Counted from the stretch's first letter, positions 35,025-43,555 are shown. The stretch: 64,000 nt of DNA from Streptomyces himalayensis subsp. himalayensis (GCF_013778455.1 NZ_JACEHE010000025.1:52262-116261); one strand, 5' to 3'. Notes: generated from the letters alone by a model not told the origin. Numbers and translations: made by a program.

Positions 35025-36737
35025 GTGGGTGTCACGCTGCCGGGCTATCTGGACGAAGCCCTTGAGCTCATCGGTGTCAGCTGGCCGAACGTCGACGAGG
35101 ACGACTATCGCGAGATGGCCACGGCCATGCGCGAGTTCGCCGATGACATCGACGACGGCGCGTCCGAGGCGCACAAGGCGTTGACGGATCTGATCGGGTC
35201 GAACGAAGGCCTCGCGATACAGGCCCTCGAGAAGCACTGGGGCAAGGTCAAGGACACGCATCTCCAGAACCTCGCCGAGGCGGGGCGGATGACGGCGACC
35301 GCGCTGGACGGGGTCGCCCGGCTGATCGAAGGCGCGAAACTCGCGGCGATCGCGCAACTGGGCATTCTCGCTGCCGAGATCGCGGCGGCCATCGCCGCGT
35401 CCCCCGTCACCCTGGGCCTGTCCACGCTCGGCGGCCTGGCGGCGACGCAGGTCACCCGGGTCGCGGTGAAGAAGATCTTCAAGGAGGTCTGCGAGCAGGT
35501 CGCCGAAGAGATCGTGAACGTGGCCATGGGCCCGGTCTACGAGGCCCTGGGCTCGATGGTCGGCGACCTGGTGGTGCAGCTCGGCGGGAACGCTCTGGGC
35601 GTCCAGGAGGGGGTGGATCTCGGCCGGACCGCCAAGGCGGGCCAGGAGGGCCTCGCGCAGGGCGTGGACGCCGCCAAGACGACGATGCGCCTCAACAGCG
35701 CGGGCGGCGGCGACGACGGAGGCGAGGTCGGCGGCGGGAAGTTCAGCTTCGACCCGGATTCCTTCGACCGGGCCGACTCCGGGCTGAAGAACGCCGGCGG
35801 CAAGGTGCGCGACAAGGCGGGCGGCAAGCTGTCCCGGGCGAAGTCGACGCACGGCCGGACCAAGGGCAGGGACGAGATCGCGGATGCCGCGAACGCCGGC
35901 ATCCAGACGGTGCTGGACGGCATCGAGGACGCCGCGAAAACCGCCGCGAAGCATCTCGACGACAGCATGACGCGCGGCATGAAGAAGATGGGCCAGAACT
36001 ACCGCGACAGCGACGGTCGATCGGCTCGCGACCTGGAGGGGCTGCACAAGGCGCACTCCCTCGGTGAGCTCGCGAAATTCGGCGACAAAACGCCCGTCTA
36101 TCTCGTCGACAAATCTGGGAAGGTCAGCCTTCTCCAGTCGGACGGCAAGAAAGTCGAGGTGGATCCCGGCTCGCTCGATCCCAAAAAGGACAGCGCTTTG
36201 AGCAGGCTGCTGTCCGACGAAAATCCCATGCCGGACGGCAAGCGGGAGGCCGTGCCGCTCGACCGGGACACGGCGAGCGCGGAGGGGCCACGCAAGAATT
36301 CGACGCCGATCGTCGCAGGATCGACGGACCTGTCGCGTGCCACCCAACTGGCCCGGCATTCCGACGGATACTACAAGGGAAAGAACTACGCGGCGTTCCG
36401 GGTCGGCGAGGGCGACAACAGCTTCATTCTGGTCGGGCGGGTCGACGGCCCGCACTCGGAGCGAATAGTCGGAGTCCCGCTGAAGAACAGTGGAATGGCC
36501 GACCTGGTCACCGATGCCTACAGCGAGCGGGCGCCCTGCCGAACACCGAAATATTTCTGTGGGGAGTGGATGGAGCAACACTTCCCGAACGCCAATATGT
36601 CACACAGCTTTGAATACGGGGAGCATGCGACCTGGGACGATGAAAAGGACCGGAAAGCGGCGCTGCTGGAATCCCAGAGACAAGGAAACAGGGAAATGGG
36701 TAAGTATGTCAGCGCACTGGGCCGCCTCGCCCACTGA
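35025..36737 (+). CDS. Polymorphic toxin: WXG100/CpnT-like N terminus, C-terminal deaminase
   Basis: A 570-residue protein. Residues 1-180 form the helical WXG100-like/CpnT N-terminal domain (VSWPNVDEDDYREMATAMRE; HWGKV near 70; hydrophobic AAEIAAAIAASPVTLGLSTL) used for type VII (ESX) export in actinobacteria. A Gly/Asp/Lys-rich linker follows. The last ~120 residues look like a nucleic-acid or nucleotide deaminase toxin: strands around AAFRVGEG, the zinc/proton-relay motif H477-S-E479, then ERAPC with C505 and C512 (C-x6-C) as remaining zinc ligands, and FPNANMSHSFEYG. GTG start at 35025 after CGGGGG. Two SUKH-4 genes follow at once, as expected for toxin and immunity. The substrate (DNA, RNA or nucleotide) is unknown. 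Confidence 0.78.
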   Translation: MGVTLPGYLDEALELIGVSWPNVDEDDYREMATAMREFADDIDDGASEAHKALTDLIGSNEGLAIQALEKHWGKVKDTHLQNLAEAGRMTATALDGVARLIEGAKLAAIAQLGILAAEIAAAIAASPVTLGLSTLGGLAATQVTRVAVKKIFKEVCEQVAEEIVNVAMGPVYEALGSMVGDLVVQLGGNALGVQEGVDLGRTAKAGQEGLAQGVDAAKTTMRLNSAGGGDDGGEVGGGKFSFDPDSFDRADSGLKNAGGKVRDKAGGKLSRAKSTHGRTKGRDEIADAANAGIQTVLDGIEDAAKTAAKHLDDSMTRGMKKMGQNYRDSDGRSARDLEGLHKAHSLGELAKFGDKTPVYLVDKSGKVSLLQSDGKKVEVDPGSLDPKKDSALSRLLSDENPMPDGKREAVPLDRDTASAEGPRKNSTPIVAGSTDLSRATQLARHSDGYYKGKNYAAFRVGEGDNSFILVGRVDGPHSERIVGVPLKNSGMADLVTDAYSERAPCRTPKYFCGEWMEQHFPNANMSHSFEYGEHATWDDEKDRKAALLESQRQGNREMGKYVSALGRLAH

Positions 36738-36816
36738 ACAGGCCGCAGGGGCGGGGGCAGGACGTGCTACCTTGGCGCCTGCCCATGTCGCGCACAGCAT
36801 GATTTAGGGACATGCC

Positions 36817-37395
36817 ATGATCGCTCCGGTCACCGCCGAGCTCCTGGAGGGTGTTTTCCCCGCGGAGCAGATTTCACGTACGCCACTGGACCGGCAGAGC
36901 TCGATTCTCAGCCACGCGGAGTCCCGCGCATTCCTGGCCGAGATCGGTATTCCGAAGGCCGAAGGAGTACTGTTCGAGATCAGGGACGACCTCGCCGAAG
37001 GGCTGACGCCTCTGCTGTCCCACCGGCCCGCAACCGATTTCGCGGAGTACGAGGGCGCACCGGCTGACTTCAGCCACTGGATTCATCTCGGCGAAGCCAT
37101 TCACAGCGACATCGCGCTCGATGGCGAAACCGGAATCGTGTATGACATCAGCGAACTGCGCCAGATCGAACCTCTGCACACCGACCTTTCATCCATGGTG
37201 TACGGAATGTGGCTCCTGGAGAAGCGGCGGCCGGATTACGACCCGGAGGACGCAGTCGAAATGCTGCCGGTTGAAGAGCTGGAACGGATCGCCGGAGAGA
37301 TCGAGGCGGAACTTTCCCGGATCGACCCGATTCCTTTCGAAGGTCCCAGCCTCTGGGAAGGCGTGATCACCGATATCGCCGGCGGCATGTGGTAG
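36817..37395 (+). CDS. SUKH-4 family immunity protein
   Basis: A 192-residue acidic protein whose pattern fits the SUKH-4 immunity family: an N-terminal helix, FLAEIGIPKAEGVLFEI, a glycine/aspartate strand (FSHWIHLGE, DIALDGETGIVYDI), and a C-terminal helical pair (LPVEELERIAGEIEAELSRI) before LWEGVITDI. Such proteins bind and block their cognate toxin in the cytoplasm. The ATG at 36817 follows AGGGA; it lies 79 bases after the toxin stop. It is the likely immunity gene for the deaminase toxin. Confidence 0.8.
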   Translation: MIAPVTAELLEGVFPAEQISRTPLDRQSSILSHAESRAFLAEIGIPKAEGVLFEIRDDLAEGLTPLLSHRPATDFAEYEGAPADFSHWIHLGEAIHSDIALDGETGIVYDISELRQIEPLHTDLSSMVYGMWLLEKRRPDYDPEDAVEMLPVEELERIAGEIEAELSRIDPIPFEGPSLWEGVITDIAGGMW

Positions 37396-37438
37396 TTTTC
37401 CGGCACGGTAAGGGTCCTTTCCCCGGGGGTGCGCAGCA

Positions 37439-38269
37439 ATGAGTGACGACGGCGTTCGGCTTTTCGGGACGAGCGCGGCCATTGATCCGGCCGACAGCCC
37501 CGAGAGCGCCCGGCGGCTCGCGCAGGTCGCCGTCCCCCTGCGGGTCGGTCCGTATTTCGCGACGGCCGACGCCGATCCCGTGCGGCTGGCGGAGTTCGCA
37601 GGGGCCGTCGGGCGCACGGTCGTGCAAGAGGGCTGCCGGGACTGGGCGCGGCTCGGATCAGACCGGGGATTCGAGATCTGCGCCGACCACCAGGGCGTGG
37701 TGCGCGCGGTACTCCTCGACTGGGCCGAGGAGTTCAGATTCGTGAACTCGACTCCGCAAGGCTTCGCGCAGTCGCTCGCCACGCTCGACCGGGCCCTCGG
37801 CGTGATCCTGGGCACCGACCGGCCACAAGAGGCCTCCGCCGCGCACACCGAGCTCGAACAGCGCCTCCGGGCGATCGACCCGCGGGCCTTCGAGGGGCGC
37901 GAGAACTGGTGGCCCCTCGTGCTCGACGACATCAGGGACACAGCGAGCGCGGAGTGGTTCAGCGCTTTCGAGATCGTCGACGGCCAAGGCGAGAAGCAGA
38001 TCGTCACGCAGGCGGGCGGGATAGGCGTCCACCCCGAGGAGCGGCTGTGGGCCCGGCTGCAGGCGGCGGGGGTCGAGCCGGACCAGGTGCTGCGGATCCA
38101 CACCGAGCTGGAGGCCTGCTTCATGCCGGGGCACTACTGCGCCATGTGGCTCGGACAGGTCTTTCCCGATGCGCAGCTGACCCACAACTTCCCTTACGGG
38201 GAAACGGCGGAGTCCCGCGCCGAGGGCATCCGGCAGCTACGCGAGGCGGCTGCGCCGCCTCCTCAGTAG
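37439..38269 (+). CDS. SUKH-4 protein fused to a deaminase-like domain
   Basis: A 276-residue two-domain protein. The N-terminal ~160 residues repeat the SUKH-4 pattern of the gene before it (PLRVGPYFAT, GFEICADHQGVVRAVLLDW, EQRLRAIDPRAFEGRENWW). The C-terminal ~110 residues match the toxin's deaminase: AFEIV aligns with AFRVG, H198-P-E200 with H477-S-E479, ELEAC with ERAPC, C227-x6-C234 with C505-x6-C512, and FPDAQLTHNFPYGE with FPNANMSHSFEYGE. The zinc ligands and Glu are kept, while Pro before the first Cys is Ala. It could be a paralogous effector tied to its own immunity domain, or a decoy. No export signal is seen. Confidence 0.72.
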   Translation: MSDDGVRLFGTSAAIDPADSPESARRLAQVAVPLRVGPYFATADADPVRLAEFAGAVGRTVVQEGCRDWARLGSDRGFEICADHQGVVRAVLLDWAEEFRFVNSTPQGFAQSLATLDRALGVILGTDRPQEASAAHTELEQRLRAIDPRAFEGRENWWPLVLDDIRDTASAEWFSAFEIVDGQGEKQIVTQAGGIGVHPEERLWARLQAAGVEPDQVLRIHTELEACFMPGHYCAMWLGQVFPDAQLTHNFPYGETAESRAEGIRQLREAAAPPPQ

Positions 38270-38332
38270 GGGTCGCACGAGGAACCCGGGAACGAAGGGA
38301 AGGGGGAGCACGCCATCACCGCCGACATCGCC

Positions 38333-40099
38333 GTGCCGGACATCGCCTCCTGGCCGCCGCTCGACGACGACAAGCGGCCCTTCGGGCAGCAGTTGCTCGA
38401 CTGGGCGGCCGACGACAGCGGGGCCAGACCCCGACTGTGCCTGGTGCAGGGCGCGGAAGGCAGCGGCAAGAGCCATCTGCTCGCCTGGTTCCTGGCCGGG
38501 TCGCCCGGCCATCCGCACACGACCGTCCATGCCACCGTCCCGGCCGAGGGGCTGACGGTGGACACCTTCGCGTGGGAACTGGGGCGGCAGCTCGGCTACG
38601 GCCCGCTCTCCCCGGCACGTCTGCTGGCCTGGATGCGCAGGGACGAGCGGCCGTTGCTGCTGCTCGTACCGGATCTGCACCGGGCCGGGGCCGGTCCTGC
38701 GGACCTGCCGCAAGCGGACCCGGCGGCTCTGGTCGCCGAGCTGCTGGAACCCCTGCTGTCGCTGCCCCACCTCCGCGCGGCGGTGGAGGTCGGCGCATCC
38801 GGACTGCTGCCCGCGGAGGGTGTGGAGACCATCGAACTGGGCAGCAGCCCGCCCGTGATCGCAGGCCTTCCTGCGGACGGCCCGGCGAGCCCGAAGCCCG
38901 CCGCCTTCACGGAGCTCGTCGCAGCGGTGCCGCACACGCCCGACGGCCGCCCGGACTGGTCCCAGGCGCCCGACGCGGTCCGACGCCATGCCCTCGACGC
39001 GGCGCTGCGCGCCGACGACGGCGCAGCGGCCGTCCGGGGCCTGTTGGCCGACCCCGGGTTCCTGGTGCACGGCGCGGCCGACGCCATCACGTCCGTACTC
39101 GCCGACGAGCGCATCCCCGTTCCCGGACGGCTCCGCCAGGTGTGGCGGCGTGCCGCGCCCGAGCTGACGGCGGTCCATACCGGCAGTGCCGCGCGTGCGG
39201 CCCTGCTCCACGCCGCGGCCGTGGGCACGGATGCCGCCCTGGCCGAGTATCTGCGTCCCCTCGCACAGCGGAACGACTGGGCAGCGGTGTGGGCTCGGCG
39301 CGACACCCCCGTGGCGGCGCTGTCACCCTTGCCCGGGAGCGAACGGCACCTGCTGGTGGCCGACGCCACGGGTAGGCTGCGGGCGTACGACCTGGACACC
39401 GGTGCGCCCACCGCCACGATCGGCTCTCCTCCGGTCGTACGACCCGGCTCCGTCGCCCCGCGCGACGCCCGGTCCATGCTGCTCCTTGACGAGGACGGCG
39501 CCCTGTTGCCGCTGGCACCCGAGGACGACACAGCCGCGGCGACAGTGCTCGCGCACATCGCCGAGCACCACGGTTCGGCAGCCCTCACGGAGAAGGAATC
39601 CCGGGTCACCGCCCTCGGCGGGTGCCTGCCCAGCCCCTACGCGGTCGTGGGCGACGGCGGCGGAACCGTGCACGTGTGGTCCCTGAGTGACTATCAGGAG
39701 ACCCCGTGGTCCTGCCGCTTGCACGAGCAGCCGGTCACGGCCGCCACCTGCCTCCACCGCCCCGAGCACGGACTGACCTTCGTCTTCAGCGCCGCACTGG
39801 ACGGCTCCCTGCGGCTGTGGGAGACCTCGGCCGAGCCGATGCCGGTCCCCGTGCAGGAGCGGCCGGCCCTTGTCACCGCACTCGCCGCGGCCGACACACC
39901 CACCGGTCCGGTGCTCGCCGCCGCCTGGGGCGATGCCGAGTTGCACGTGTGGGACGTGTTCTCCGGCAGGGTGCGCATCCTGCCGCTGCTGCACGCCTGC
40001 CACGCGCTCGCCCTCACCTCCGAGGGGCTGCTCACCATCGGCGGGCCCGACGGGCTGTATGCCGTACGGCTTCGGCTGGAAGACCTCTGGGACGGGTGA
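38333..40099 (+). CDS. P-loop ATPase with WD40-like propeller
   Basis: A 588-residue protein: N-terminal P-loop NTPase (Walker A QGAEGSGKS at 39-47, Walker B-like LLLLVPDLHRA), a helical middle, then from about 320 a set of WD40-like beta blades (DATGRLRAYDLDTG, GGTVHVWSLSD, LDGSLRLWETS, AELHVWDVFSGR). GTG at 38333 is the first standard start, but the only ribosome site (AAGGGGGAG at 38300-38308) is 24 bases away and points instead at an ATC codon at 38315. The gene is in the same frame as the SUKH-deaminase gene, separated only by a TAG at 38267. Proteins of this kind accompany SUKH-4 toxin loci in Streptomyces. Function unknown. Confidence 0.68.
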   Translation: MPDIASWPPLDDDKRPFGQQLLDWAADDSGARPRLCLVQGAEGSGKSHLLAWFLAGSPGHPHTTVHATVPAEGLTVDTFAWELGRQLGYGPLSPARLLAWMRRDERPLLLLVPDLHRAGAGPADLPQADPAALVAELLEPLLSLPHLRAAVEVGASGLLPAEGVETIELGSSPPVIAGLPADGPASPKPAAFTELVAAVPHTPDGRPDWSQAPDAVRRHALDAALRADDGAAAVRGLLADPGFLVHGAADAITSVLADERIPVPGRLRQVWRRAAPELTAVHTGSAARAALLHAAAVGTDAALAEYLRPLAQRNDWAAVWARRDTPVAALSPLPGSERHLLVADATGRLRAYDLDTGAPTATIGSPPVVRPGSVAPRDARSMLLLDEDGALLPLAPEDDTAAATVLAHIAEHHGSAALTEKESRVTALGGCLPSPYAVVGDGGGTVHVWSLSDYQETPWSCRLHEQPVTAATCLHRPEHGLTFVFSAALDGSLRLWETSAEPMPVPVQERPALVTALAAADTPTGPVLAAAWGDAELHVWDVFSGRVRILPLLHACHALALTSEGLLTIGGPDGLYAVRLRLEDLWDG

Positions 40100-40560
40100 G
40101 ACACCAGTTCGCTGAGGCTCGGCGAGGTCGGCGGTCGGCGTCCTACAGCGAATCTGCACAGAGGTGACGCAGACGGCACACGGTCTGCGAGAGTCCCCGC
40201 CCTGCCGGGGCAGCAAGCAATTCCCTTGGAGCAGTTATGTCTTGATTCGCTACGGCAGGTTGTAGAGCCCGCGGAAAATACACCTTCCATCGCGTGAAGA
40301 ATCTGCCACCAAGTCGTGGACGCGCGGGCACGCCGCACACTCCGGCGGTGAAACGCTGCACAAGTGGACGTGGCGCAGTTGGCACTGCAAGCAGCGCGCA
40401 TGCTTTGCTCTTCGCGGCGCGGAAGTCGTACGAAAAGATGCTGTTACAGGCAACTTGGCGCCGCACCGACTCCCGTGACTGCGGCATGCACTGTGTGCAC
40501 GCCGGTCGGCCGAACGGCCGTATCCATCGCTCAACGCCCACCGAAAGGGAACCTCACACC
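40100..40560. other. Leader region of the double-glycine peptide gene
   Basis: This 461-base gap is less GC-rich than its surroundings, especially 40240-40450. Open frames on either strand lack ribosome sites and family signs. It probably holds the promoter and a long leader for the peptide gene at 40561. No confident -35/-10 pair was found. Confidence 0.45.
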
Positions 40561-40782
40561 ATGAGCTCCATCCCCCAGATTGCGACCCAGGAGATCTCCG
40601 AGACCGACCTGGACACCGTGTCCGGTGGCACCGGCGCCTGGCTCTCCGCCGGCGTCGACAGCGAGGGCGCCTGGATCTCCGGCGGCGTCGGCGGTCTCGT
40701 CCCGGCCGAGCTCACCCTGTCCGGCCAGGGTGCCGGTCACGTCGACACCTCGGCCGTCACGGGTCTCATCTCGACCCTCTGA
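40561..40782 (+). CDS. Double-glycine-leader peptide, candidate RiPP/bacteriocin precursor
   Basis: A 73-residue peptide whose N-terminal 24 residues end in SETDLDTVSGG, the E-L/D-x-x-V-x-GG pattern of double-glycine leaders cut by C39-type transporters or lanthipeptide proteases. The remainder is Gly/Ser/Ala/Thr-rich (TGAWLSAGVDSEGAWISGGV) with two AWLS/AWIS motifs and no Cys. AAAGGGAA precedes the ATG. No modification enzyme, transporter or immunity gene lies beside it; it stands between the toxin locus and a convergent sulfonate operon. Without Cys it cannot be a classical lanthipeptide; an unmodified class IIb-type or other RiPP substrate is possible. Confidence 0.6.
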   Translation: MSSIPQIATQEISETDLDTVSGGTGAWLSAGVDSEGAWISGGVGGLVPAELTLSGQGAGHVDTSAVTGLISTL

Positions 40783-40836
40783 GCAGATTGAATCGACCGT
40801 GCGCCGCGACGCGGAACAAGCACGGGCGGTGACCAC

Positions 40837-40905
40837 GGTCTGTCGGTTCTGCCTTGCGCCGACAGACCGGTCCGCTTGGCCCGCACAGGTTCCGGGCCAA
40901 GCGGA
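40837..40905. terminator. Two tandem hairpins between convergent genes
   Basis: First hairpin: GGTCTGTCGG (40837-40846) with CCGACAGACC (40859-40868). Second: TCCGCTTGGCCCG (40871-40883) with its perfect complement at 40893-40905. They end the peptide transcript and, from the other side, the sulfonate operon. Confidence 0.85.
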
Positions 40906-40994
40906 ACTCCGGAACTACCGATACTCCTGCTCAGGCGTGCCGAAGGTGCGCCGACAGGAAAACCGACGCCGTGACACATCGGCCCGGCCCAACC

Positions 40995-41687
40995 TCAGCT
41001 TCCGTCCGCCACCCCCAACTCGGCCAGCAGATCTCCGCGCAGCTCCGCGAAGGCGGGGTCCGTACGCTGCCGGGCGCCCTCGAGCCGTACCTCGCGGGCC
41101 AGTCCGATGCGGCCGTCCGTGAGGACCAGCACACGGTCGGCGAGGAGTATCGCCTCGTCGACGTCATGGGTCACCAGGAGGACGGCGGGCCGGTGCTTCG
41201 CGCACAGCTCGCGTAGAAGCGCGTGCATACGGATGCGGGTCAGCGCGTCCAGGGCACCGAACGGCTCGTCGAGGAGGAGGAGTTCGGGCTCGCGGACGAG
41301 GGCGCGGGCCAGCGCGGCCCGCTGGGCCTCGCCTCCCGAGAGGGTGGCGGGCCAGGCGCGTTCATGCGCGGCGAGTCCGACCTCGGCGAGGGCGGCGCGG
41401 CCGCGCTCGCGGGCGCCCTGCCGGGGGAGGCCGATCACCACGTTGTCGAGCACTCGTTTCCAGGGCTGAAGTCGTGGGTCCTGGAAGACCACGGAGCGGC
41501 GCCGCGGCACCAGCAGCTGCCCGCCGATCTCCGGGTCGAGCCCCGCCATGGCACGCAGCAGCGTGGACTTGCCGGAGCCGCTGCGGCCGAGCAGGGCGAC
41601 GAACTCGCCCTCGCGGATGGTGAGATCGACTCCGGCAAGCACCTCGCGGCCGTCGAAGGCACGGCGTACTCCTTGTGCGACGGTCAT
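40995..41687 (-). CDS. ssuB: Sulfonate ABC transporter ATP-binding protein
   Basis: A 230-residue ATPase of the nitrate/sulfonate/taurine class: Walker A LGRSGSGKS, Q-loop VVFQDPRLQPW (typical of SsuB/TauB), signature LSGGEAQR, Walker B LLLLDEPFGALD, H-loop LVTHDVDEA. The ATG at 41687 shares a base with the permease stop and has AAGGAGG 6 bases upstream. Last gene of the five-gene operon. Confidence 0.92.
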   Translation of the reverse strand: MTVAQGVRRAFDGREVLAGVDLTIREGEFVALLGRSGSGKSTLLRAMAGLDPEIGGQLLVPRRRSVVFQDPRLQPWKRVLDNVVIGLPRQGARERGRAALAEVGLAAHERAWPATLSGGEAQRAALARALVREPELLLLDEPFGALDALTRIRMHALLRELCAKHRPAVLLVTHDVDEAILLADRVLVLTDGRIGLAREVRLEGARQRTDPAFAELRGDLLAELGVADGS

Positions 41688-42577
41688 CACTGGCCTCCTT
41701 CGAAGCCGCGCCGCCAGGACAGCAGGCGCCGCTCAAGGAGCCGCACGATGCCGTCGGCGGCCAGCCCGAGCGCCCCGTAGATCAGCAGGCCGAGCACGAT
41801 GATGTCGGTGCGGTACCAGCTCTGGGCCTGGTTCATCAGGTAACCGATGCCGTCGGTTGCGTTGAGCTGCTCGGCGATGATCATCACGAGCCATGCGCCG
41901 GTGAGGGCGAAGCGCAGTCCTACGAGGAAACCGGGGACGGCGCCGGGCAGGATCACATGGCGTACGAGACCGAGCCGGCCGAGGCCGAAGACCCGGCCCG
42001 CCTCGACGAGCCGGCTCTCGACGCCGCGGATGGCCGCATACGTGTTGACGTACACGGGGAACAGCGTCGCGAAGGAGACCAGCGCGATCTTCGGCGGCTC
42101 GCCCACCCCGAACCAGATGATGACCAGCGGCAGCAGGCCAAGTACGGGCAGCGCGCGCAGCACCTGCAGAGTGGAGTCGAGGAATTCGTCGCCGAGCCGG
42201 AAGAGCCCGGCGACCACGGCCAGCGCGACACCGGCCGAAACCCCGATCGCGAGCCCCGACGTGACCCGGGTGAGGGATGCGAGCAGGTGGTTGCCGAGCT
42301 CGCCGGTACGGGTCAGCTCCCAGCCGGCGGAGAGTACGGCGCTGGGCGGGGCCAGCACGCGGTCGCTGAGGATGCCGAGGGTGCCCAGCAGTTGCCAGAC
42401 GATGAGGACGGACCCGGGCCCCGCCAGGCGGCGTACCGGGCGGGGGAGGGGGACCAGGGTGCGCCGCGGCTTGCTCAGCGCGGCCGCGTCGACCAGGCCC
42501 GACGCATGCGGCGGCGGCGCCGCGCCGCCCTCTGCGGAGGACGGCGCGGCGACCTCGGTCGTCAGCGCATCAGGCAC
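41687..42577 (-). CDS. ssuC: Sulfonate ABC transporter permease
   Basis: A 296-residue permease with about six TM segments and the family's EAA-type loop (EAGRVFGLGRLGLVRHVILP). Related to SsuC/TauC. The GTG at 42577 overlaps the end of the dioxygenase gene by 8 bases; a longer frame upstream lies inside that gene. The ~35 residues before the first TM segment are Ala/Pro-rich. Confidence 0.9.
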   Translation of the reverse strand: MPDALTTEVAAPSSAEGGAAPPPHASGLVDAAALSKPRRTLVPLPRPVRRLAGPGSVLIVWQLLGTLGILSDRVLAPPSAVLSAGWELTRTGELGNHLLASLTRVTSGLAIGVSAGVALAVVAGLFRLGDEFLDSTLQVLRALPVLGLLPLVIIWFGVGEPPKIALVSFATLFPVYVNTYAAIRGVESRLVEAGRVFGLGRLGLVRHVILPGAVPGFLVGLRFALTGAWLVMIIAEQLNATDGIGYLMNQAQSWYRTDIIVLGLLIYGALGLAADGIVRLLERRLLSWRRGFEGGQ

Positions 42578-43550
42578 CGACGACCACCCGGTGGTCGGCG
42601 GTGAACGGCTTGCCCGCGACCAGCTCGGACTCCTGTCCGTCCGGGCCGACCGGGAGCTCACCGATCAGCGTGACGCGGTGCAGCCGACGCTCGACGTTCA
42701 GGTGCTCGATGTCGCGCGGGGCGAGATGGGCGGTGGCCCGGTTGTCCCAGAAGGCGACACTGCCGGGCTCCCAGCGGAAGCGGACGGTGTACTCGGGGCG
42801 CGTGATCTCCTCGTAGAGCAGATTGAGGATGGCGCGGCTCTCGCTCGGGGTCACGTCCACGATGTGGCTGGTGAAGCCGGGGTTCACGAACAGCGCGCGC
42901 TCCCCGGTCTCGGGGTGGACGCGGACCACCGGGTGGACGGAGACCAGCAGGTTGTCGTTGATGCGGCGGGCGTAGGCGCTGTCGCCGGTGGGCTTGTCGG
43001 CGCCGCCGTAGCGGTGCTCGGCACGCAGCGTGTCGACGAAGGCGCGTACCGGGGCGGACAGGCCCTCGTAAGCGGCGACCAGGTTGGTCCACTGGGTGTC
43101 GCCGCCGAACTCGGGGACGGTCTCGGCGCGCAGGATCGATCCGGCCGGTGGGTTGACGGCCGCGGTGACATCGGTGTGCCAGCCGGAGAAGTAGCTGTAG
43201 CGGCGCTTCTTCGTGGCCTCGCGGAACCCCTCGCCGTAGCGCTCCTCGTAGCGGCGCGGGTCGATGGTGAAGATCTCCGGGTGGTCCTCCGGCGGGGTGT
43301 CGTCGTGCGGGTGGGCATAGGTCAGCTCGCCGAACTGCCGGGCGAAGGCGATCTGCGAGGCGTGGTCGAGGTCCTGGCCGCGGAAGAAGACGACCTTCCA
43401 GCGGTGCAGCGCCTCCTTGATGACCGCAAGGTCCCCGTCGGAGAGGGGCTTGGAGAGGTCGACGCCGGAGATGTCGGCGCCTGTGTGGCCGGAGGCGGGG
43501 CGTACGGTCGCGGTGGAGGTCGTCGGGTTCGTCGAGGCGGTCGAGGTCAT
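42570..43550 (-). CDS. TauD-type Fe(II)/2-oxoglutarate dioxygenase
   Basis: A 326-residue TauD/AtsK-family enzyme. The iron triad is visible as GWHTDVT (His, Asp) and the distal His in DNRATAHLA; the 2-oxoglutarate Arg lies in RRLHRVTL. It hydroxylates the carbon bearing a sulfonate or sulfate ester, releasing sulfite or sulfate. The ATG at 43550 has GAAGGG upstream. It follows the binding-protein gene by 5 bases. It is one of two TauD paralogs in the operon, so two alkyl sulfonates or sulfate esters may be used. Confidence 0.9.
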   Translation of the reverse strand: MTSTASTNPTTSTATVRPASGHTGADISGVDLSKPLSDGDLAVIKEALHRWKVVFFRGQDLDHASQIAFARQFGELTYAHPHDDTPPEDHPEIFTIDPRRYEERYGEGFREATKKRRYSYFSGWHTDVTAAVNPPAGSILRAETVPEFGGDTQWTNLVAAYEGLSAPVRAFVDTLRAEHRYGGADKPTGDSAYARRINDNLLVSVHPVVRVHPETGERALFVNPGFTSHIVDVTPSESRAILNLLYEEITRPEYTVRFRWEPGSVAFWDNRATAHLAPRDIEHLNVERRLHRVTLIGELPVGPDGQESELVAGKPFTADHRVVVGA

Positions 43551-43555
43551 GGTGG

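Noticed and set aside
34998..36581. 527-codon antisense frame within the toxin gene
   Set aside because: Mirrors the codon bias of the toxin gene and shows no recognisable domain or ribosome site.
40143..40541. Minus-strand frame of 132 codons upstream of the double-glycine peptide gene
   Set aside because: No ribosome site, mixed low-complexity sequence, and it would overlap the expected promoter of the peptide gene.
40294..40782. Longer N-terminal version of the double-glycine peptide (162 codons)
   Set aside because: The extra 89 residues are not leader-like, while ATG 40561 has a good ribosome site and begins a typical leader.
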